This document shows positions 1 through 11,138 of a stretch of DNA of 64,000 bases, piece after piece. The stretch's first letter is position 1. Each line of letters opens with the position of its first letter. The DNA is from Isoetes taiwanensis (taxonomy: Eukaryota > Streptophyta > Lycopodiopsida > Isoetales > Isoetaceae): the NCBI GenBank assembly GCA_021234155.1, contig JAJEKV010000039.1:2232001-2296000 (forward strand), read 5' to 3'. Position numbers and translations under genes: made by a program. The notes beneath the pieces were generated by a model. That model saw only the letters and a program-made list of their open reading frames with translations, was not told where the DNA came from and did no database searches.

Positions 1-684
1 GAGGGGAAGGATATTTGCTAAATTTGAGTGATTGTGATGGAGGTCACATGGCGATTTTCTAACAATCTTAGAAGGGAAAAAGAATTACAAAGATTTATCT
101 AGGTATGAAATTGGGTGAAATATCCTCCCGCTCTTACGAGAATTTTTAATTTAGGGGCATTGGTGCCCTTCATGAGCAAGTTCTTCAAGGTATACATGAT
201 AAATTGGTTCGAAGATGGTACACCCAAAGATGCTAATCATTGAGTTGAGACACCCAAAGATGCTAAACGTGGAACAAAGGAAAGCTCTTCCAAATTTGGG
301 AGGTGCGCCCTCAAATTTTTTTTTGGCAACAATTCTAAGATAGGCCTAGCCAGGTGAGCTACAAACTCGTACAAACTCTATATCTGAAAAAGTAAATTTC
401 TTACGAAATTTAAGCTAGCGGGGGAGCATTAAGCAAAAAACGAACTTCAAGCCAGAAAATGTGGAGAATTATATAGTTTTTTTTAATCAAAAAAACCTCC
501 TTGAGAATTTTTTTCTATATCGGAAATTCTTGATTTCAACAGGTAGGCTTCAAGGGTTTCCCGAAATTTGTCACACTGGACCTAGCCTAAGGGCTTTAGT
601 GTCCTTCCAAACATCCCATAAAATTGAAATAATATTAAGAATTATCTATCATATGATCTGAATAAGGTTACGAGTGTATACAAA
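1..684. other. No gene seen
   Basis: AT-rich sequence without a convincing reading frame, splice pattern or repeat edge. Short open frames here have no recognisable domain. Confidence 0.5.
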
Positions 685-741
685 ATGTTGGGAAAGAGAA
701 ACGTTCGCGGCGGCCTTGGCCGCCGCGATAAGTTTCTTGTA
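685..741 (-). mobile_element. CACTA-like terminal hairpin fragment
   Basis: A perfect 22-bp palindrome lies at 706-727 (half site CGCGGCGGCCT), followed on the minus strand by the TACAAGAAA-type end that is typical of CACTA (EnSpm) terminal repeats. The same module, slightly diverged, occurs at 57,496-57,550, and its outer part at 37,287. No transposase gene is visible next to it, so this is an end fragment or the edge of an element lying to the left. Confidence 0.45.
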
Positions 742-742
742 A

Positions 743-747
743 TTATA

Positions 748-808
<61 letters not shown>

Positions 809-956
809 TGTATTTTACTATATGGTTTACGTGGCTTCAGAGTCAGCATGGTATAGCACTCCAAGCTTTATTATTATTATTATTATTATTATTCTGTATT
901 TTACTATATGGTTTACGTGGCTTCAGAGTCAGCATGGTATAGCACTCCAAGCTTTA
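743..956. repeat. ATT microsatellite with 66-bp duplicated unit
   Basis: A run of ATT triplets (743-807) is followed by a 66-bp sequence (805-870) that recurs at 891-956 after a second, shorter triplet run. The long poly-Asn or poly-Ile frames here come from the triplet repeat and are not genes. Confidence 0.9.
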
Positions 957-1772
957 TCCAGAGGTACAGGATCAGGTCCACTATTATGTTCGCTTGCAGG
1001 TACTGCAATAACGCTCTAAGGTTTTGATACTCGAGGGAGCGTGGCCACAGTTAACGTTTCACTTTAGGAAGTGTGACCACCACTTTGACAATTCTACTAC
1101 CCCTTTGAAATGGTCTTCTTCTTCTACTTAGTTTGCATGAGTTGTGAAATACTTCAGTTGGCCTAGGCCAGGTCAGGCCATGATATTTTCCAAGATTTGC
1201 ATCAGATAATCTGAGGCAATTTGTTGCAGTTGGTGTTTCCTGACCATGATTTTCCTCAAAAACCTGGAAGTGCAGGCCTTTTAATCTGAGTGAGGAAACT
1301 CCAACCATTGTACTCCCACAGGTTATAAGTAGTTTTTCTTGATTTGTTTTACTGTCATTATAGGCCAATGTCTTGAAAAATATCATTTTGTTGTTGCCGA
1401 CATGAATGATAAGGCTAGGTTTTGCTTCACTGTGTCATTTGTTTTAGAACAATAAACATCTGACAACCCCCCTAAATATGGCTTGGTAAACATTTAACAT
1501 TTCTTTTTTAAGTTGAGGTATATCTTGACAACAATGTGACACGTATCTATAACTTCTCACGATGGAATATACACTTACTTCTAGTCAATATAAGCGTTAT
1601 GACAATACCTATTTTTTCTACATTTCATCGATACAAAGTCCATAACTTTAAGACGAGAAATTATAATGCTCTTTTATTATCAAGGAAGGTGCACCTTACC
1701 TTATCTATTACAAAATCAACCACATTATTGGACTTGTTGTAGAGACCGTCTCATACAAAGGAGCACGTTAAA

Positions 1773-2299
1773 ATGGCAATGAAGCTTACATTTGTTTTCA
1801 TATTATCGATGACAGTGATGACAATTATGACGCATTCTGTAAATGCTCATCACGTCACAACCCCAGTGGCTAAGGTAGAGTAATTGATTTGCAATTCTAC
1901 TTACATAATGTGGTAACAGGTACAGGAGCAACAGCTGTGCAATAAGGAGGGCCACTCTTCAGTGGAACATCCTTCCAGTTTGGGCAGGTTTTTACGATTG
2001 ATCATCTACTCACTTCTGGACCGTCAAATACCTCCTCTGCGGTTGGAAGGGCTCAAGGCATTGGTGCTATAGCATCACTCGATGCCTTGTCAGTTTTTGT
2101 TGATTTCACAATCGTTCTTCAAGATGGTACATTCAATATTCATGGCATTGACTGCGTTACTAATGCGAAACGCATTGTTGCTGTAGCCGGTGGTACTGAT
2201 GCATATAAGTACGCTACTGGCTTTGTAGACATCACCAACTTCTCTGTTGATGGACCCAACTTTATTGTCCTTTACAAAGTGCATATGAAACTACTCTAA
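1773..2299 (+). pseudogene. Dirigent protein pseudogene (R copy 1)
   Basis: This is the copy-1 version of the intact dirigent gene at 51,132. The signal peptide start MAMKLTFVFIL is retained. A 4-bp loss near 1,878 shifts the frame after VAKVE, and a TCA-to-TAA change near 1,943 adds a stop. The last 70 codons remain open (2,087-2,299). The promoter is also damaged: the 25-bp stretch holding the TATA box in copy 3 is missing between 1,748 and 1,750. Dirigent proteins steer stereoselective phenoxy-radical coupling in the cell wall; this copy cannot encode one. Confidence 0.9.
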
Positions 2300-2406
2300 T
2301 TTTATACTTGCTAGAATAAGACAGCTACAATTTCATATAGACATTGTAGTATAGAAGATAAACTACTTTTATAGCATATATGTATTCCATAGTCCCAATG
2401 GACGTT

Positions 2407-2487
2407 TAATAATAATAATGATGATGATGATCATCTCCTCCTCCTTCTCCTCCTCCTCCTCCTCCTCCTCCGCTGCCACCGCCGCCT
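2407..2487. repeat. AAT/GAT/CTC microsatellite
   Basis: Mixed triplet repeats about 110 bp downstream of the dirigent stop. The same microsatellite, of different length, follows the dirigent region in copies 2 (44,476) and 3 (51,773), and is a useful marker of R copies. Confidence 0.9.
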
Positions 2488-2899
2488 AACTACTTAACTG
2501 ACATGGACATCTCTCTTTTATTTTTATGTAAATTTTGCAATTCTTGAATTGGTCATTATGCCAAAACTCTGGGTGGTAGAGCCTAAAGTATATTACTGGC
2601 TTGATGCTTTTCTTGCGGCCCAAATGTTGTTTTCTAGAAAAAATGTGACAATTATCAGGTTAGACTGTCACTGGCATGCGGTGGGGATCGTCTGAATTTT
2701 ACCTATTGTGTTGGTAGAAACTCTGATTGACCTTCGTGAATGGTAAAAAAAATCAGAGTGGTTAGCTTCACTTTCTGGTAGATCTAGGCTTGTTTAAGCA
2801 AGTACAGAGGGAAGAAGATCCTTTATCGTCCTAGCATTAGATGTTAAGCAGATTTCAAGCTAGTAAATCATGTTTTGTTCCATTTGGTATGGGTTTTAG

Positions 2900-3160
2900 G
2901 TGATGTCAATGTTGACAAGAATTCTATCCAGGCACCTTTGACCACCTCCATCGCTCGTTATGAGGAAGAAGAAGTTGAAGGTAATAAGCTATAAAGATTG
3001 AGCCATCTCCTGAAACTTGCTTGAGCTTTGTGAAAGAAACACTGGAGGTTAAAAGAAAAAATTGACTAAGAAGATTATGGAATGCTTTTTTAGGGAGGTA
3101 TGAACATTTTATAACACGCGTTAGATGTTCTATATCAGTAAGGATTATGCAATGGCTTAA
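2900..3160 (+). pseudogene. Exon-like remnant of an unknown gene
   Basis: After a TTTTAG acceptor-like site at about 2,898 an open stretch reads GDVNVDKNSIQAPLTTSIA and ends with an EEEEVE run at a GTAATA donor-like site near 2,980. A second open piece follows (PSPETCLSFVKETLEV). The same pieces exist in R copies 2 (about 44,980) and 3 (about 52,235, truncated). It looks like captured gene sequence within R. I do not recognise the protein. Confidence 0.3.
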
Positions 3161-3534
3161 CATCTAAGCTTTGTCAGCTCATGTAGGGTTCAATTAGTAT
3201 TAACAAAACTTCATGACAAAAATTTCTCACTTCCAGACATATTTGGGAAAACAAGCTTGGGAAATGGAAAAAGTATGCTCTAGAAGCATTGCAGCATTAT
3301 TTAGGTACCAAGCTGCTTTCAGCTGAGATTGGAATCTCAACAGAGCTCTTGACGAAGCTTGCAAATGGAAAGAGCCTTACACATAGGGAGTGACAAGAGA
3401 TTACAAGCACTGCAGTTGTTATTTAGGCTAGTTATGGAGCTTTTGTTACCTCTATCCTTCAAGCTTTTTCCAAACATGATTTTGTCAACATTTCGAGACA
3501 AGGAAGGAAGGAAGAAAGGAAGTATAATTTAACG
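3152..3534. other. Copy-1-specific DNA, weak coding-like stretch
   Basis: This sequence is absent from R copies 2 and 3, where the bases on either side of 3,152-5,990 are joined directly. One frame reads like protein for about 50 codons (WKKYALEALQHYLGTKLLS, about 3,262-3,318), then stops. I see no domain. Confidence 0.3.
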
Positions 3535-4780
3535 TCCGCGGATGCCAAATCGGCCTATGGGACGGTACATGCCAGACACAAGCAAACACAAACAAAACAA
3601 AAGACACAAAAAGCTAGTGTACAATGTATCCCTACTACCGGGATGAAAAAACCTCCACATGGGAGGAAAAACCCTAGTAGTAGGTTCTCAGATCCCCTAT
3701 CCTATAATTCTGATGGTGGAGACTTGCAGAATGTAGGATCCAAGGCGTGCCATCATTGGTGATGCAAGCAACTGATGCAGCGGTGTCTCCGAGCGTCTAA
3801 GATCAGCATGAGCTTCTCGTATGTGCGTTTATGCCGGGCACTCCTGCAGAGTGTGATGTTCATCCTCTATTTTTTGCATGTTGCAAACCTGGCATGACCT
3901 TTCCTCTCGGGGGATCTCTGCTCTGCACTCATGCTCCAATGGCCTGTCTCAATTATGAAATGATGGGATCCAGTTCTCATGGCAGCAATAGCTTTTTTTT
4001 TTTTTGTAGAGATATGTGCTTTCAAGTATGAATGCGGGCCATGATCCAGTGCAGGATTCACCTAAGTGTGGTAATGTGTTGTTTTAGGCTTTGCCAAAGT
4101 GGTTGCATCCCATAACATGGCCGCAAAACAGTCATTTATGTGCACATCCTGTGCTGCGGCATCTGCCATAGCTATTATATGTATGTAGTCGATTGACCAC
4201 CTAGCGAACCACCCCTTACAATGCTCCTGCCAGACTCTGTTAAGCCGTTGGGGCCCTTGCGCCAGTAACATAGCCCGAGGAGGAAGACATCGTGCATCCA
4301 TTTTGTTGACCTTATAAAAGTATGCAAGATGGCTTCTCATAGCAGAATGCTGCAAAGGCCAAAATCCAGTATCATATAACAAAATTGGGTAAGGAACTGT
4401 GTCCTTGACGCCCAGGCTGTTTGTTAAGAAGGCCTTCTGCATCCTCTCCAGCTTATCCCAGGTGTTTTTACCAACTGCTGGACCCCATACCTCTACCTGA
4501 TACAACAAGATTGGCTCAACCAACGCTTTAAGCAGGTGTGCTCTCCGGGCCCAGTCATAGAGGTCTATTCTGTAGCAGCTATTTCGCATGGCATACAAAG
4601 CTTTCCATCTGGCACTGACTCTTCTCTCCACACATTCACTCATAGCATGTTAGTAGAAAAATCGATTCCCAAATATTTGAAAGTTCTCACCACATCTACC
4701 TTCTATCTTCTATAATGCAGATCAGGGATATCATGTTGCAAGGACTGGACCACTGGGAGCTTAGTTTTCTGTATATTCAC
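3535..4780 (-). mobile_element. LINE 3-prime fragment
   Basis: The minus strand encodes a 193-residue piece (4,643-4,062) of the region downstream of a LINE reverse transcriptase: LVEPILLYQVEVWGP, then a W..LERMQKAFL segment and VPYPILLYDTG. That order is typical of the post-RT region of many plant non-LTR elements. Downstream is a G/T-rich 3-prime UTR ending in a TTCC-type simple repeat near 3,505-3,530, as LINE tails often do. It is 5-prime truncated with no RT catalytic core. It is a different family from the LINE at 31-37 kb. Confidence 0.7.
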
Positions 4781-6470
4781 TGTGATGAAAGAATAGGTAG
4801 AACCAAGCCCATGCTAGGAATGTTGTAGAACATAGTGAAGGAGTAGGAAATGAAGCATTTGTATTATGCAGCGAATGTTATTACAACATTATGTAATTTC
4901 AGGAGGGCTTTAAATAAAGGAAATCAATGTACTTAGTATTTGCCATTCTTTATTATAGGCATTAAAGCATACTTGGCGTAAGCTATGGCGTTAGAATGTT
5001 CTAGAATACTTAGTTCACGGGATACTTTGAATACAGTCTTTCTGCATCTGCCAAGCCTACCTAATGTAAGATCTGTCAAAGCTATTTGCTTATTGAAGTT
5101 ATTATTTTCTATTGAACCTCAAAATGCAAATTACATTTCGTTTTTCTCCAAAAACCATGAAGGAAAAGGAAATGCAAGCATTGAATATGTAAAATTTTAC
5201 AAGACACCGTTGTAGAGATGGCTAAAGAGACCCACTTGCAATGAAGAAGTTTGAAGTTGCTGAAAACTAGATAGGTTCATGAATAAGGTTGGTACATTGG
5301 TCAATAAGGAAGTCATTGTTTGAGCACTATGTAGTGATTGTGGTAAACTGCATTACGTACGCACTGGTAAAGAAAATTTGAAATTTGGTAAGCTCTTAAA
5401 TGATGAGTTAATGACTGGATAATATCAGCAGTTCGGTGGTGACTTATTATTCCATTGCATGAATTGCTAGCAGCTATTATACTGATAAGTACACCATGTT
5501 TAATTAGTATATGCAAATATATAAGAATTCAATCTATGGCATCGATGCATATACAATATAGTCTTCCAAATGAGTTGGCTGTGTAAGTACATCCTTCTTT
5601 TTGTGTCTGGCCTAACGTGAATCTAATACCACCTTCTGCATGCAAGATCAAAACAGATGAGAAATTGATTCAATGTGAAGGCAGGGAGTGAGATATGCTT
5701 TGCAAAGTGAGGTATCTCGATCGAACAAAATGGTCAGTTTTGCAGGATGAGTGTTGTTCTTACTGTGTTAGCTTCGTCTTTGGCGGGTTTCACCAGTTTT
5801 ATTTAGATCCTAATTTGTTGTCCTCTTTAATCTCATGTTATATAATCTTATTCTAAGTTTTAGTCAAGTTCTTTGTAGAAATCTTAGTATTCCATTTTGA
5901 TTTGTTTGAACAATCCATGCATCAGGGTTTTCTCAAAGAGTGTCCAATTCATCCTCCCCCTACTATATCCTTGTGACATTTGAGTTCGGATCCTTGTTGG
6001 ATCAATCTAACGTACAAAGAGCTTTTCATGCATATTTTACATCTCAGTCTCAAAGTCCCTAAGTTTTAAAAGCATATTTTTATGCCATTTGCATGGAGAT
6101 TTATAGGATCGTATAGATGCTTAGAATGTTGAAAATGAGTCAATAATTGTCTGTCCATAAGAATCAATGACATGGCATAGATTTAGGGTTTTTTCTGTTG
6201 CAGATTGGGTCTGCATCATTTAGGCGGGCTACTTCTGTTCCTGATGATCATCTTGCATAGAGTTAGCGTTGTTCTTCTTGTCTGCGCCTTAAGAATCTGG
6301 TTCTTGACTCAATACCATTTGCTGTCTCTCATTTGTTGTGCTTTCAAGCTTGTTTGATGTTCACATTTATGCTTGTTATTCACGTTTGTATTTTGCTACC
6401 AACAAATTGTTCATGCAAAATGTTGTGGGCCCACTCCACGGCTTCGAGGATGCAAAAGAGCAGAAAAAAT
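4781..6470. other. No gene seen
   Basis: AT-rich sequence. From about 5,990 it is again R-unit DNA shared with copies 2 (45,235) and 3 (52,335), leading into the copia block. Short frames have no support. Confidence 0.5.
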
Positions 6471-6480
6471 CTACATTTAC

Positions 6481-7275
6481 CATGGCTAGAAATGATGAAA
6501 TAGAGATCTTAATGGCCTCAAAGTGCCGATTTGTGGAGCATTTTGAAGAAAAGAATTTCTCCACATGGAAGTGGAGCATGGAATTCTTGCTGGGAAATAA
6601 GAAATTTTGGGCTATTATGTGCCCCAATCAGGTTGAAAATTCAGCAACAAGAGGTAGTGGACATTAGCTATTGATGGAATAAACGGATGAAGTTCCACTT
6701 CAACACAAACTGAAGGGAATTTTGCTGAAAAGGATGACAGAGCTAAGCTAATGATATGCATGAACCTGATGGACTTGCTGGAATTGTTAAACATTGGAGC
6801 ATTGCAAAGGAAATGTGGGAAGTTTTAGAGGCTAAACATGCACCTAAGGATGCACTCAACATGATCATTCTCAAAAAGAAACTGAACAATCTAGAGATGT
6901 CACCCAAAGATACCATAGATCAACACATTTCAAAGGTATGCACTATCATCGATGCTCTGGCTGCAATTGGGGCTCTAGTAGATCAAGACGAGCAGGTTCA
7001 TAGTTTACTTGGATCCTTGACTTTAAAATTCGAGAATTTTTTTGTTACCTTGGCAAACAATGCTAACAATTTTTACTTTGAAGAGATAGTAACCAGAATC
7101 AAGAATGAAGAGCTAAGGCAAATCGGCAATCAAGACTCGGGGAATCTTCCAATCTTGATTCTCTACTTTTCACCTCATATGGTAGGCACTGGACAGATCG
7201 AAATGACAGGGATCAGCGTGACGGGGGATGTTTCACATGCTATAGATGTGGAGCTGCTGGTGATCTTGCAAAGTT
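6481..7275 (+). pseudogene. Ty1/copia gag (UBN2-type) remnant, R copy 1
   Basis: A frame starting MARNDEIEILMASKCRF contains the copia gag N-terminal pattern (FSTWKWSMEFLL). After a break at 6,667 the frame resumes at 6,756 with IAKEMWEVLEAKH and IDALAAIGALVDQDEQVHSL, the UBN2 gag core. A CCHC zinc knuckle begins near 7,228 (CFTCYRCGAAG) but is cut at 7,275 by element Y; the remainder resumes at 17,803. The stop after the first segment is shared with the other copies, so gag was already broken before the unit was duplicated. Confidence 0.85.
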
Positions 7276-7439
7276 AAAGCACGATTTCATTAATTGGAGA
7301 AAATAAGCCCATTTTGAGAATTTTAAGCACACCTAATTTGCTCTAGCACGAATACTTTCACCTACTTCTCGAGCACAAGAAACATGAGGTAATTAACATA
7401 CACATATACATACAAATACACATATACATACACATACAC

Positions 7440-7559
7440 ATACACATATACTCGTAGAAGCTCAATAATGGCCCTACATTGTACACCAATAATTCACATC
7501 AATAATTTTACTTCACTATAAAAACGGCTTGACGAGGGGGTAGAGGCCATTCATCTTCT
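7440..7559 (+). promoter_or_regulatory. Promoter of small gene 1
   Basis: TATAAAAA at 7,517-7,524 lies 36 bp upstream of the ATG. The preceding 35 bp (CAATAATTCACATCAATAAT, then TTACTTCAC) are nearly the same as upstream of the paralogue at 8,281, so promoter and gene were duplicated together. Confidence 0.7.
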
Positions 7560-7802
7560 ATGGCTTCCTCAATGCCTCGTCCAGAGCACATCCGCTCTTT
7601 CAAGTGTTACTTGAGCTACAACGATCTGGGCGAATGCGCTAGAAATAGCGTTAAGCTTGATCCATGGCTCTTATCTAAAGCTGAAGGACCTGCTAGTGCT
7701 TGCAGGAAGCTCACTCGTGTTAAAGTCCACATTTACTGGCTTCCTGATCAGGAGATCTATGAGCTGAATGCCATCACGAGCTTTGATGTTGATGACGAGT
7801 GA
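7560..7802 (+). CDS. Small unknown protein 1 (element Y cargo)
   Basis: An 80-residue protein starting MASSMPRPEHIRSFKCYLSY and ending in acidic DVDDE. It has no signal peptide or membrane segment. It aligns along its length with the protein at 8,281: shared positions include KC, S.xDL, C, LDP.L, KA.G, RV..H..WLP, YE, IT and a final DE. It has no introns and carries its own TATA promoter. Function unknown. The position just inside the left end of Y, and the absence of this gene from the other R copies, mark it as element cargo. The pair conservation argues that it is a real gene family. Confidence 0.65.
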   Translation: MASSMPRPEHIRSFKCYLSYNDLGECARNSVKLDPWLLSKAEGPASACRKLTRVKVHIYWLPDQEIYELNAITSFDVDDE

Positions 7803-8189
7803 ATATGCACCTGCTAATAATGTAATAATGACATGGGTACCTAATAACTAAGTAAGGATGTAATAGCATTCTGATTAAGGATGTAATATCACGTACCTTA
7901 ACTGAGTATATTGTAACGATGTGCTATCCCACCTCCACTTATTCTGCAAGCTGTCATTGAATTCAATCATAGCTATGTAAGGAAATAATACCACAATGAA
8001 TATTGTTTGATGTATCATACCTGAATGTAGTGTAAGGGTGTGCTACTCGACTTCCAGTATATCTGCAAGCAGTTCCTAATTTCAACCACACGTGAATTAC
8101 TCAAGCACATGTTTTAAAAGCATACATATATCCATACGAAAGATGTATTATACTTGTATTTATACAACGGTCTAATACACGAGCAATAA

Positions 8190-8280
8190 TGGTGCCGAAG
8201 TCAAGCCCAATAATTCACCTCAATCATTCTACTTCACTATAAAAGCTTCTCACTTCGGGGCTAAAGTTCACTCTTCTCCC
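8190..8280 (+). promoter_or_regulatory. Promoter of small gene 2
   Basis: TATAAAAG at 8,238-8,245 with the same upstream block (CAATAATTCACCTCAATCAT, then CTACTTCAC) as at 7,481-7,516. ATG follows 35 bp after the TATA box. Confidence 0.7.
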
Positions 8281-8523
8281 ATGGATTTTTCGCCATCATC
8301 AGTTCACCACATCGAGGCGATCAAGTGCTCAATGAGCCACTCTGATCTTGTTGGTTGCCTAGACAGGCATCTTCTTCTTGATCCCTACCTGCGAAGAAAA
8401 GCTTTGGGCGCTGAGATTCGTTGCCCTGCGTCAATTCGTGTAATGATCCATCTGATTTGGCTTCCTGAGCGAATGAGCTATGAGATATCAGGGATCACTA
8501 CTACAGATCCTGAAGATGAATGA
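8281..8523 (+). CDS. Small unknown protein 2 (element Y cargo)
   Basis: An 80-residue paralogue of the protein at 7,560, starting MDFSPSSVHHIEAIKCSMSH and ending DPEDE, estimated by eye at 35-40% identity. The most constant part is the C-terminal half (RV..H..WLPE...YEI.GIT). The length is identical, both are single exon, and the promoters match. Divergence with unbroken frames suggests selection after duplication. I recognise no domain. Confidence 0.65.
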   Translation: MDFSPSSVHHIEAIKCSMSHSDLVGCLDRHLLLDPYLRRKALGAEIRCPASIRVMIHLIWLPERMSYEISGITTTDPEDE

Positions 8524-8661
8524 ATCACCTGTTTAGCATTGTATAGTGTAAGAGCTCTTGTGTTGAGATGGAAAACGCAGAGCGTAACAAATAATAACTA
8601 GTCTATTGTAACTTTCATGTTATGAATGATATAGTAATTATGTCAAAGAGCATTGCATACC

Positions 8662-11138
8662 TCAAGAGTCCTCATCATCGTCCTTAGCTTCTTTAGCCAC
8701 TAATTCTTGCAACTGAGCCCGAACACTACTGGGGATCACCACTGACAATGGCCTGGTCTCTATGGCCCATTCATAGTCTATTGTTTTCAAAGGTTGGTAG
8801 CGTGGCGGGTCATTAGGATTGGGTCTCCAATTCTTGCTCCAAAGAATCCCTATCTTGCATTGCATATGAGGTTCCCTTTCGCAAATAGGTTCAAACCAAG
8901 AGACAAACACCTCTTCGTAATGTGGGAGATTAGGGTCCTCTATTGGGTCCTCTTCGGCAAAACCCATCCATGTCGGGCAGTTATCATGTGGTCTGATTAG
9001 CAAGAGCATTCCCTTCTTGACATCTTGGTAGGGGTCGAATATTTCAACTGGGTTCTTGGGTCTACCCGAGAAAGGCCCAACGTAATGAGATGCTTCAATG
9101 TGCTCATCCACAAACACTCTTTCGGGTTCTTCCAATGCACTTTGCCCAGTGCTTTGGGCGAGAAATCCAATGAGAGCTCTACCGGGCCGCACGTCACCAA
9201 GCACTCTCAACAAGGTGGACCAGTAGTCAATAACTTCATTCATATATGTGTTGGACCATGACTTACCACCAGCTCTATAAATAGCTGCCCAGTGCATCAT
9301 GTACTTGGCAATAGAAGCTCTTAATGCACCTATATCTTTCAAGCTCCCATATGGCTGCAGGACCTTAGGTGACCCTCTCGGAATCATAGGTAAACCTTGG
9401 GCATCCTCCTTCCACATTCTGATTCCCTTTTCGTGGGAGCCACTCCCTATGCCCCGGCCTCATCTTGTAGAACATTAGTGGCCATCCATCCTTCATGCAA
9501 AACTTGAAGAGTAGAGGTTCCAAGTGACCACATAAACGGTCCTTCTTATCAGGGATAAAACCTTTCACGAATTCCTTCCAATCAGGAACCTCTGTCACAA
9601 GGTAAGGCGAAGGAGCCTTTGAACTACACTGCCTAAAGAGTTGCATAAGCTCCGGAATAGTCAATGCATCTGATCTTCTCATTAGAGTAGAGTAGTTTCC
9701 AAACAGGGCATCTATGTCATCGTGGGTGTGTCCAACCATCATGAATCCCAGCTGCACTTGATCAAATACACCTAACCAAACCAAGTATGACAAGTAAGAG
9801 AAAAGATATCTATTCTTATTCTGACCGAGCAATTATCTAGTCGCAAGTAAAGCCTCCTAGGCAACTTGTTTGCTACCATGGGGCCTTTGATAGGAGGCAT
9901 AAAATCATTTCTACCGCCATTCATCATTTTTGTCCCGAGGTTATCTCATGTTTAAAATTGCGCACCCCACCGCTTTCGGACGATCGGTTATCTCTCAAAT
10001 GGCCCCAATTATCCTCGATTTATTCTCCGGTGTCTTCAAGGTATGATTCAAGGATCCCACATGAAAATTAGAATCATCGGGCCGGAGGTCCAAAGTGAGA
10101 AGTGGCCCAAGGCACCTATACCATGGCCGTGCATGAGAGCACACAGTAACAATCGACCTTCGATCGTTCACCCCCATACGACTTTGCTAGCTTCTCTAGA
10201 CGAGGGACCATGGTCTTATTCTGATCCATCTTATCATGTATAATGGTTAAAAGCGTGCTCGGAGATCTATCGCGACAAAGCTCTCGGGACCGATAAAGGC
10301 TCCTGCAAGAAATCTGGGCCGTCATATGCGATTTTCTCTCTATTGCAAGTACCCTTCTTTCGTTTGGATCTCTGGTCTTAGCAAGCTTTTCCTTTATGAC
10401 AATACAGGTGTTACACTTGGAAAATGCTATCCTCTTAGCTATTGATACCTCTGAATGATTCTCTTTCCAAGCAGACAGAAATGACGAAGGAGAAATATGC
10501 TTGCCTGTCATCTCTGTAACGGAAATATCTACTTCTTGGTGTATATCCTTCTTAGTCAAGACTGAAGGTAGCCTCTTAACATTTTGTCTGCTACCCTCGC
10601 TCGTAATTTTCGAGCGGTGTGGCATCGTCTCTGCGTTTTCATCTATGAACATAGATAGCACAGCATTGCCAGCCAAAGTATGAGACCTTGGCTTCTTAGA
10701 CCCAGTATTTCCGTGCTCAGCAATTCTGTGGCCATCATTGAAGAGCTTCTTCCACTTGTAAAAAGTGGAAATGGGAATGCCATAGGCTTTATGCCATGCT
10801 TTCATGCACACCTGTTTGTTATTCAACATCAGTTTGCGGACTACACCATTTTCAGAGCAAAGATCTAGCATGTTATATGCAAAAGTTGTGCGCTCCGAGG
10901 ACTTCATGTTCCAGTAAAAGGTTCTCATGCAAGCTATCTCCTGGGATGTAAAATTTGCACAGCATCGTTTCATGCAGCACAGTGATGACCTGAAGTCTAG
11001 AATAGCCTCAGCACTAGTTTTTCTTTCACATTTACTCAGGCCGGGCGTGTTCTGGGTCTCCGATTGACCATCTTTGTAAGGTCTCTTTTTTGGTGATGCC
11101 AATTTCGGGTCTAATGGAGTAAGGTTCATTCTCCACAT
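8662..11138 (-). pseudogene. DUF7869-type transposase-like gene, element Y
   Basis: Read on the minus strand in order: a Cys-rich N-terminal part (LCCMKRCCANFTSQEIACMR, about residue 52), an HTH-like KAYGIPISTFYKWKKLF, a NTCIVIKEKL segment, then the DUF7869 core (IIHDKMDQNK, later GQNKNRYLFSYLSYLV and FMMVGHTHDDIDALFGNY), and an SH3-like C-terminal module (VKKGMLLLIRPHD ... VSWFEP) ending at 8,662. D residues in MDQ, LDN and DID could be RNase H-type catalytic acids; that is inference. The frame breaks near 10,160, 9,835 and 9,415, so the gene is probably dead. Open minus-strand pieces at 11,218-11,854 could be upstream exons. The homologue in element X is at 25,470. Confidence 0.8.

Noticed and set aside
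649-942. Open frames rich in Asn, Ile or Leu
   Set aside because: They are translations of the ATT microsatellite and its flanking duplication.
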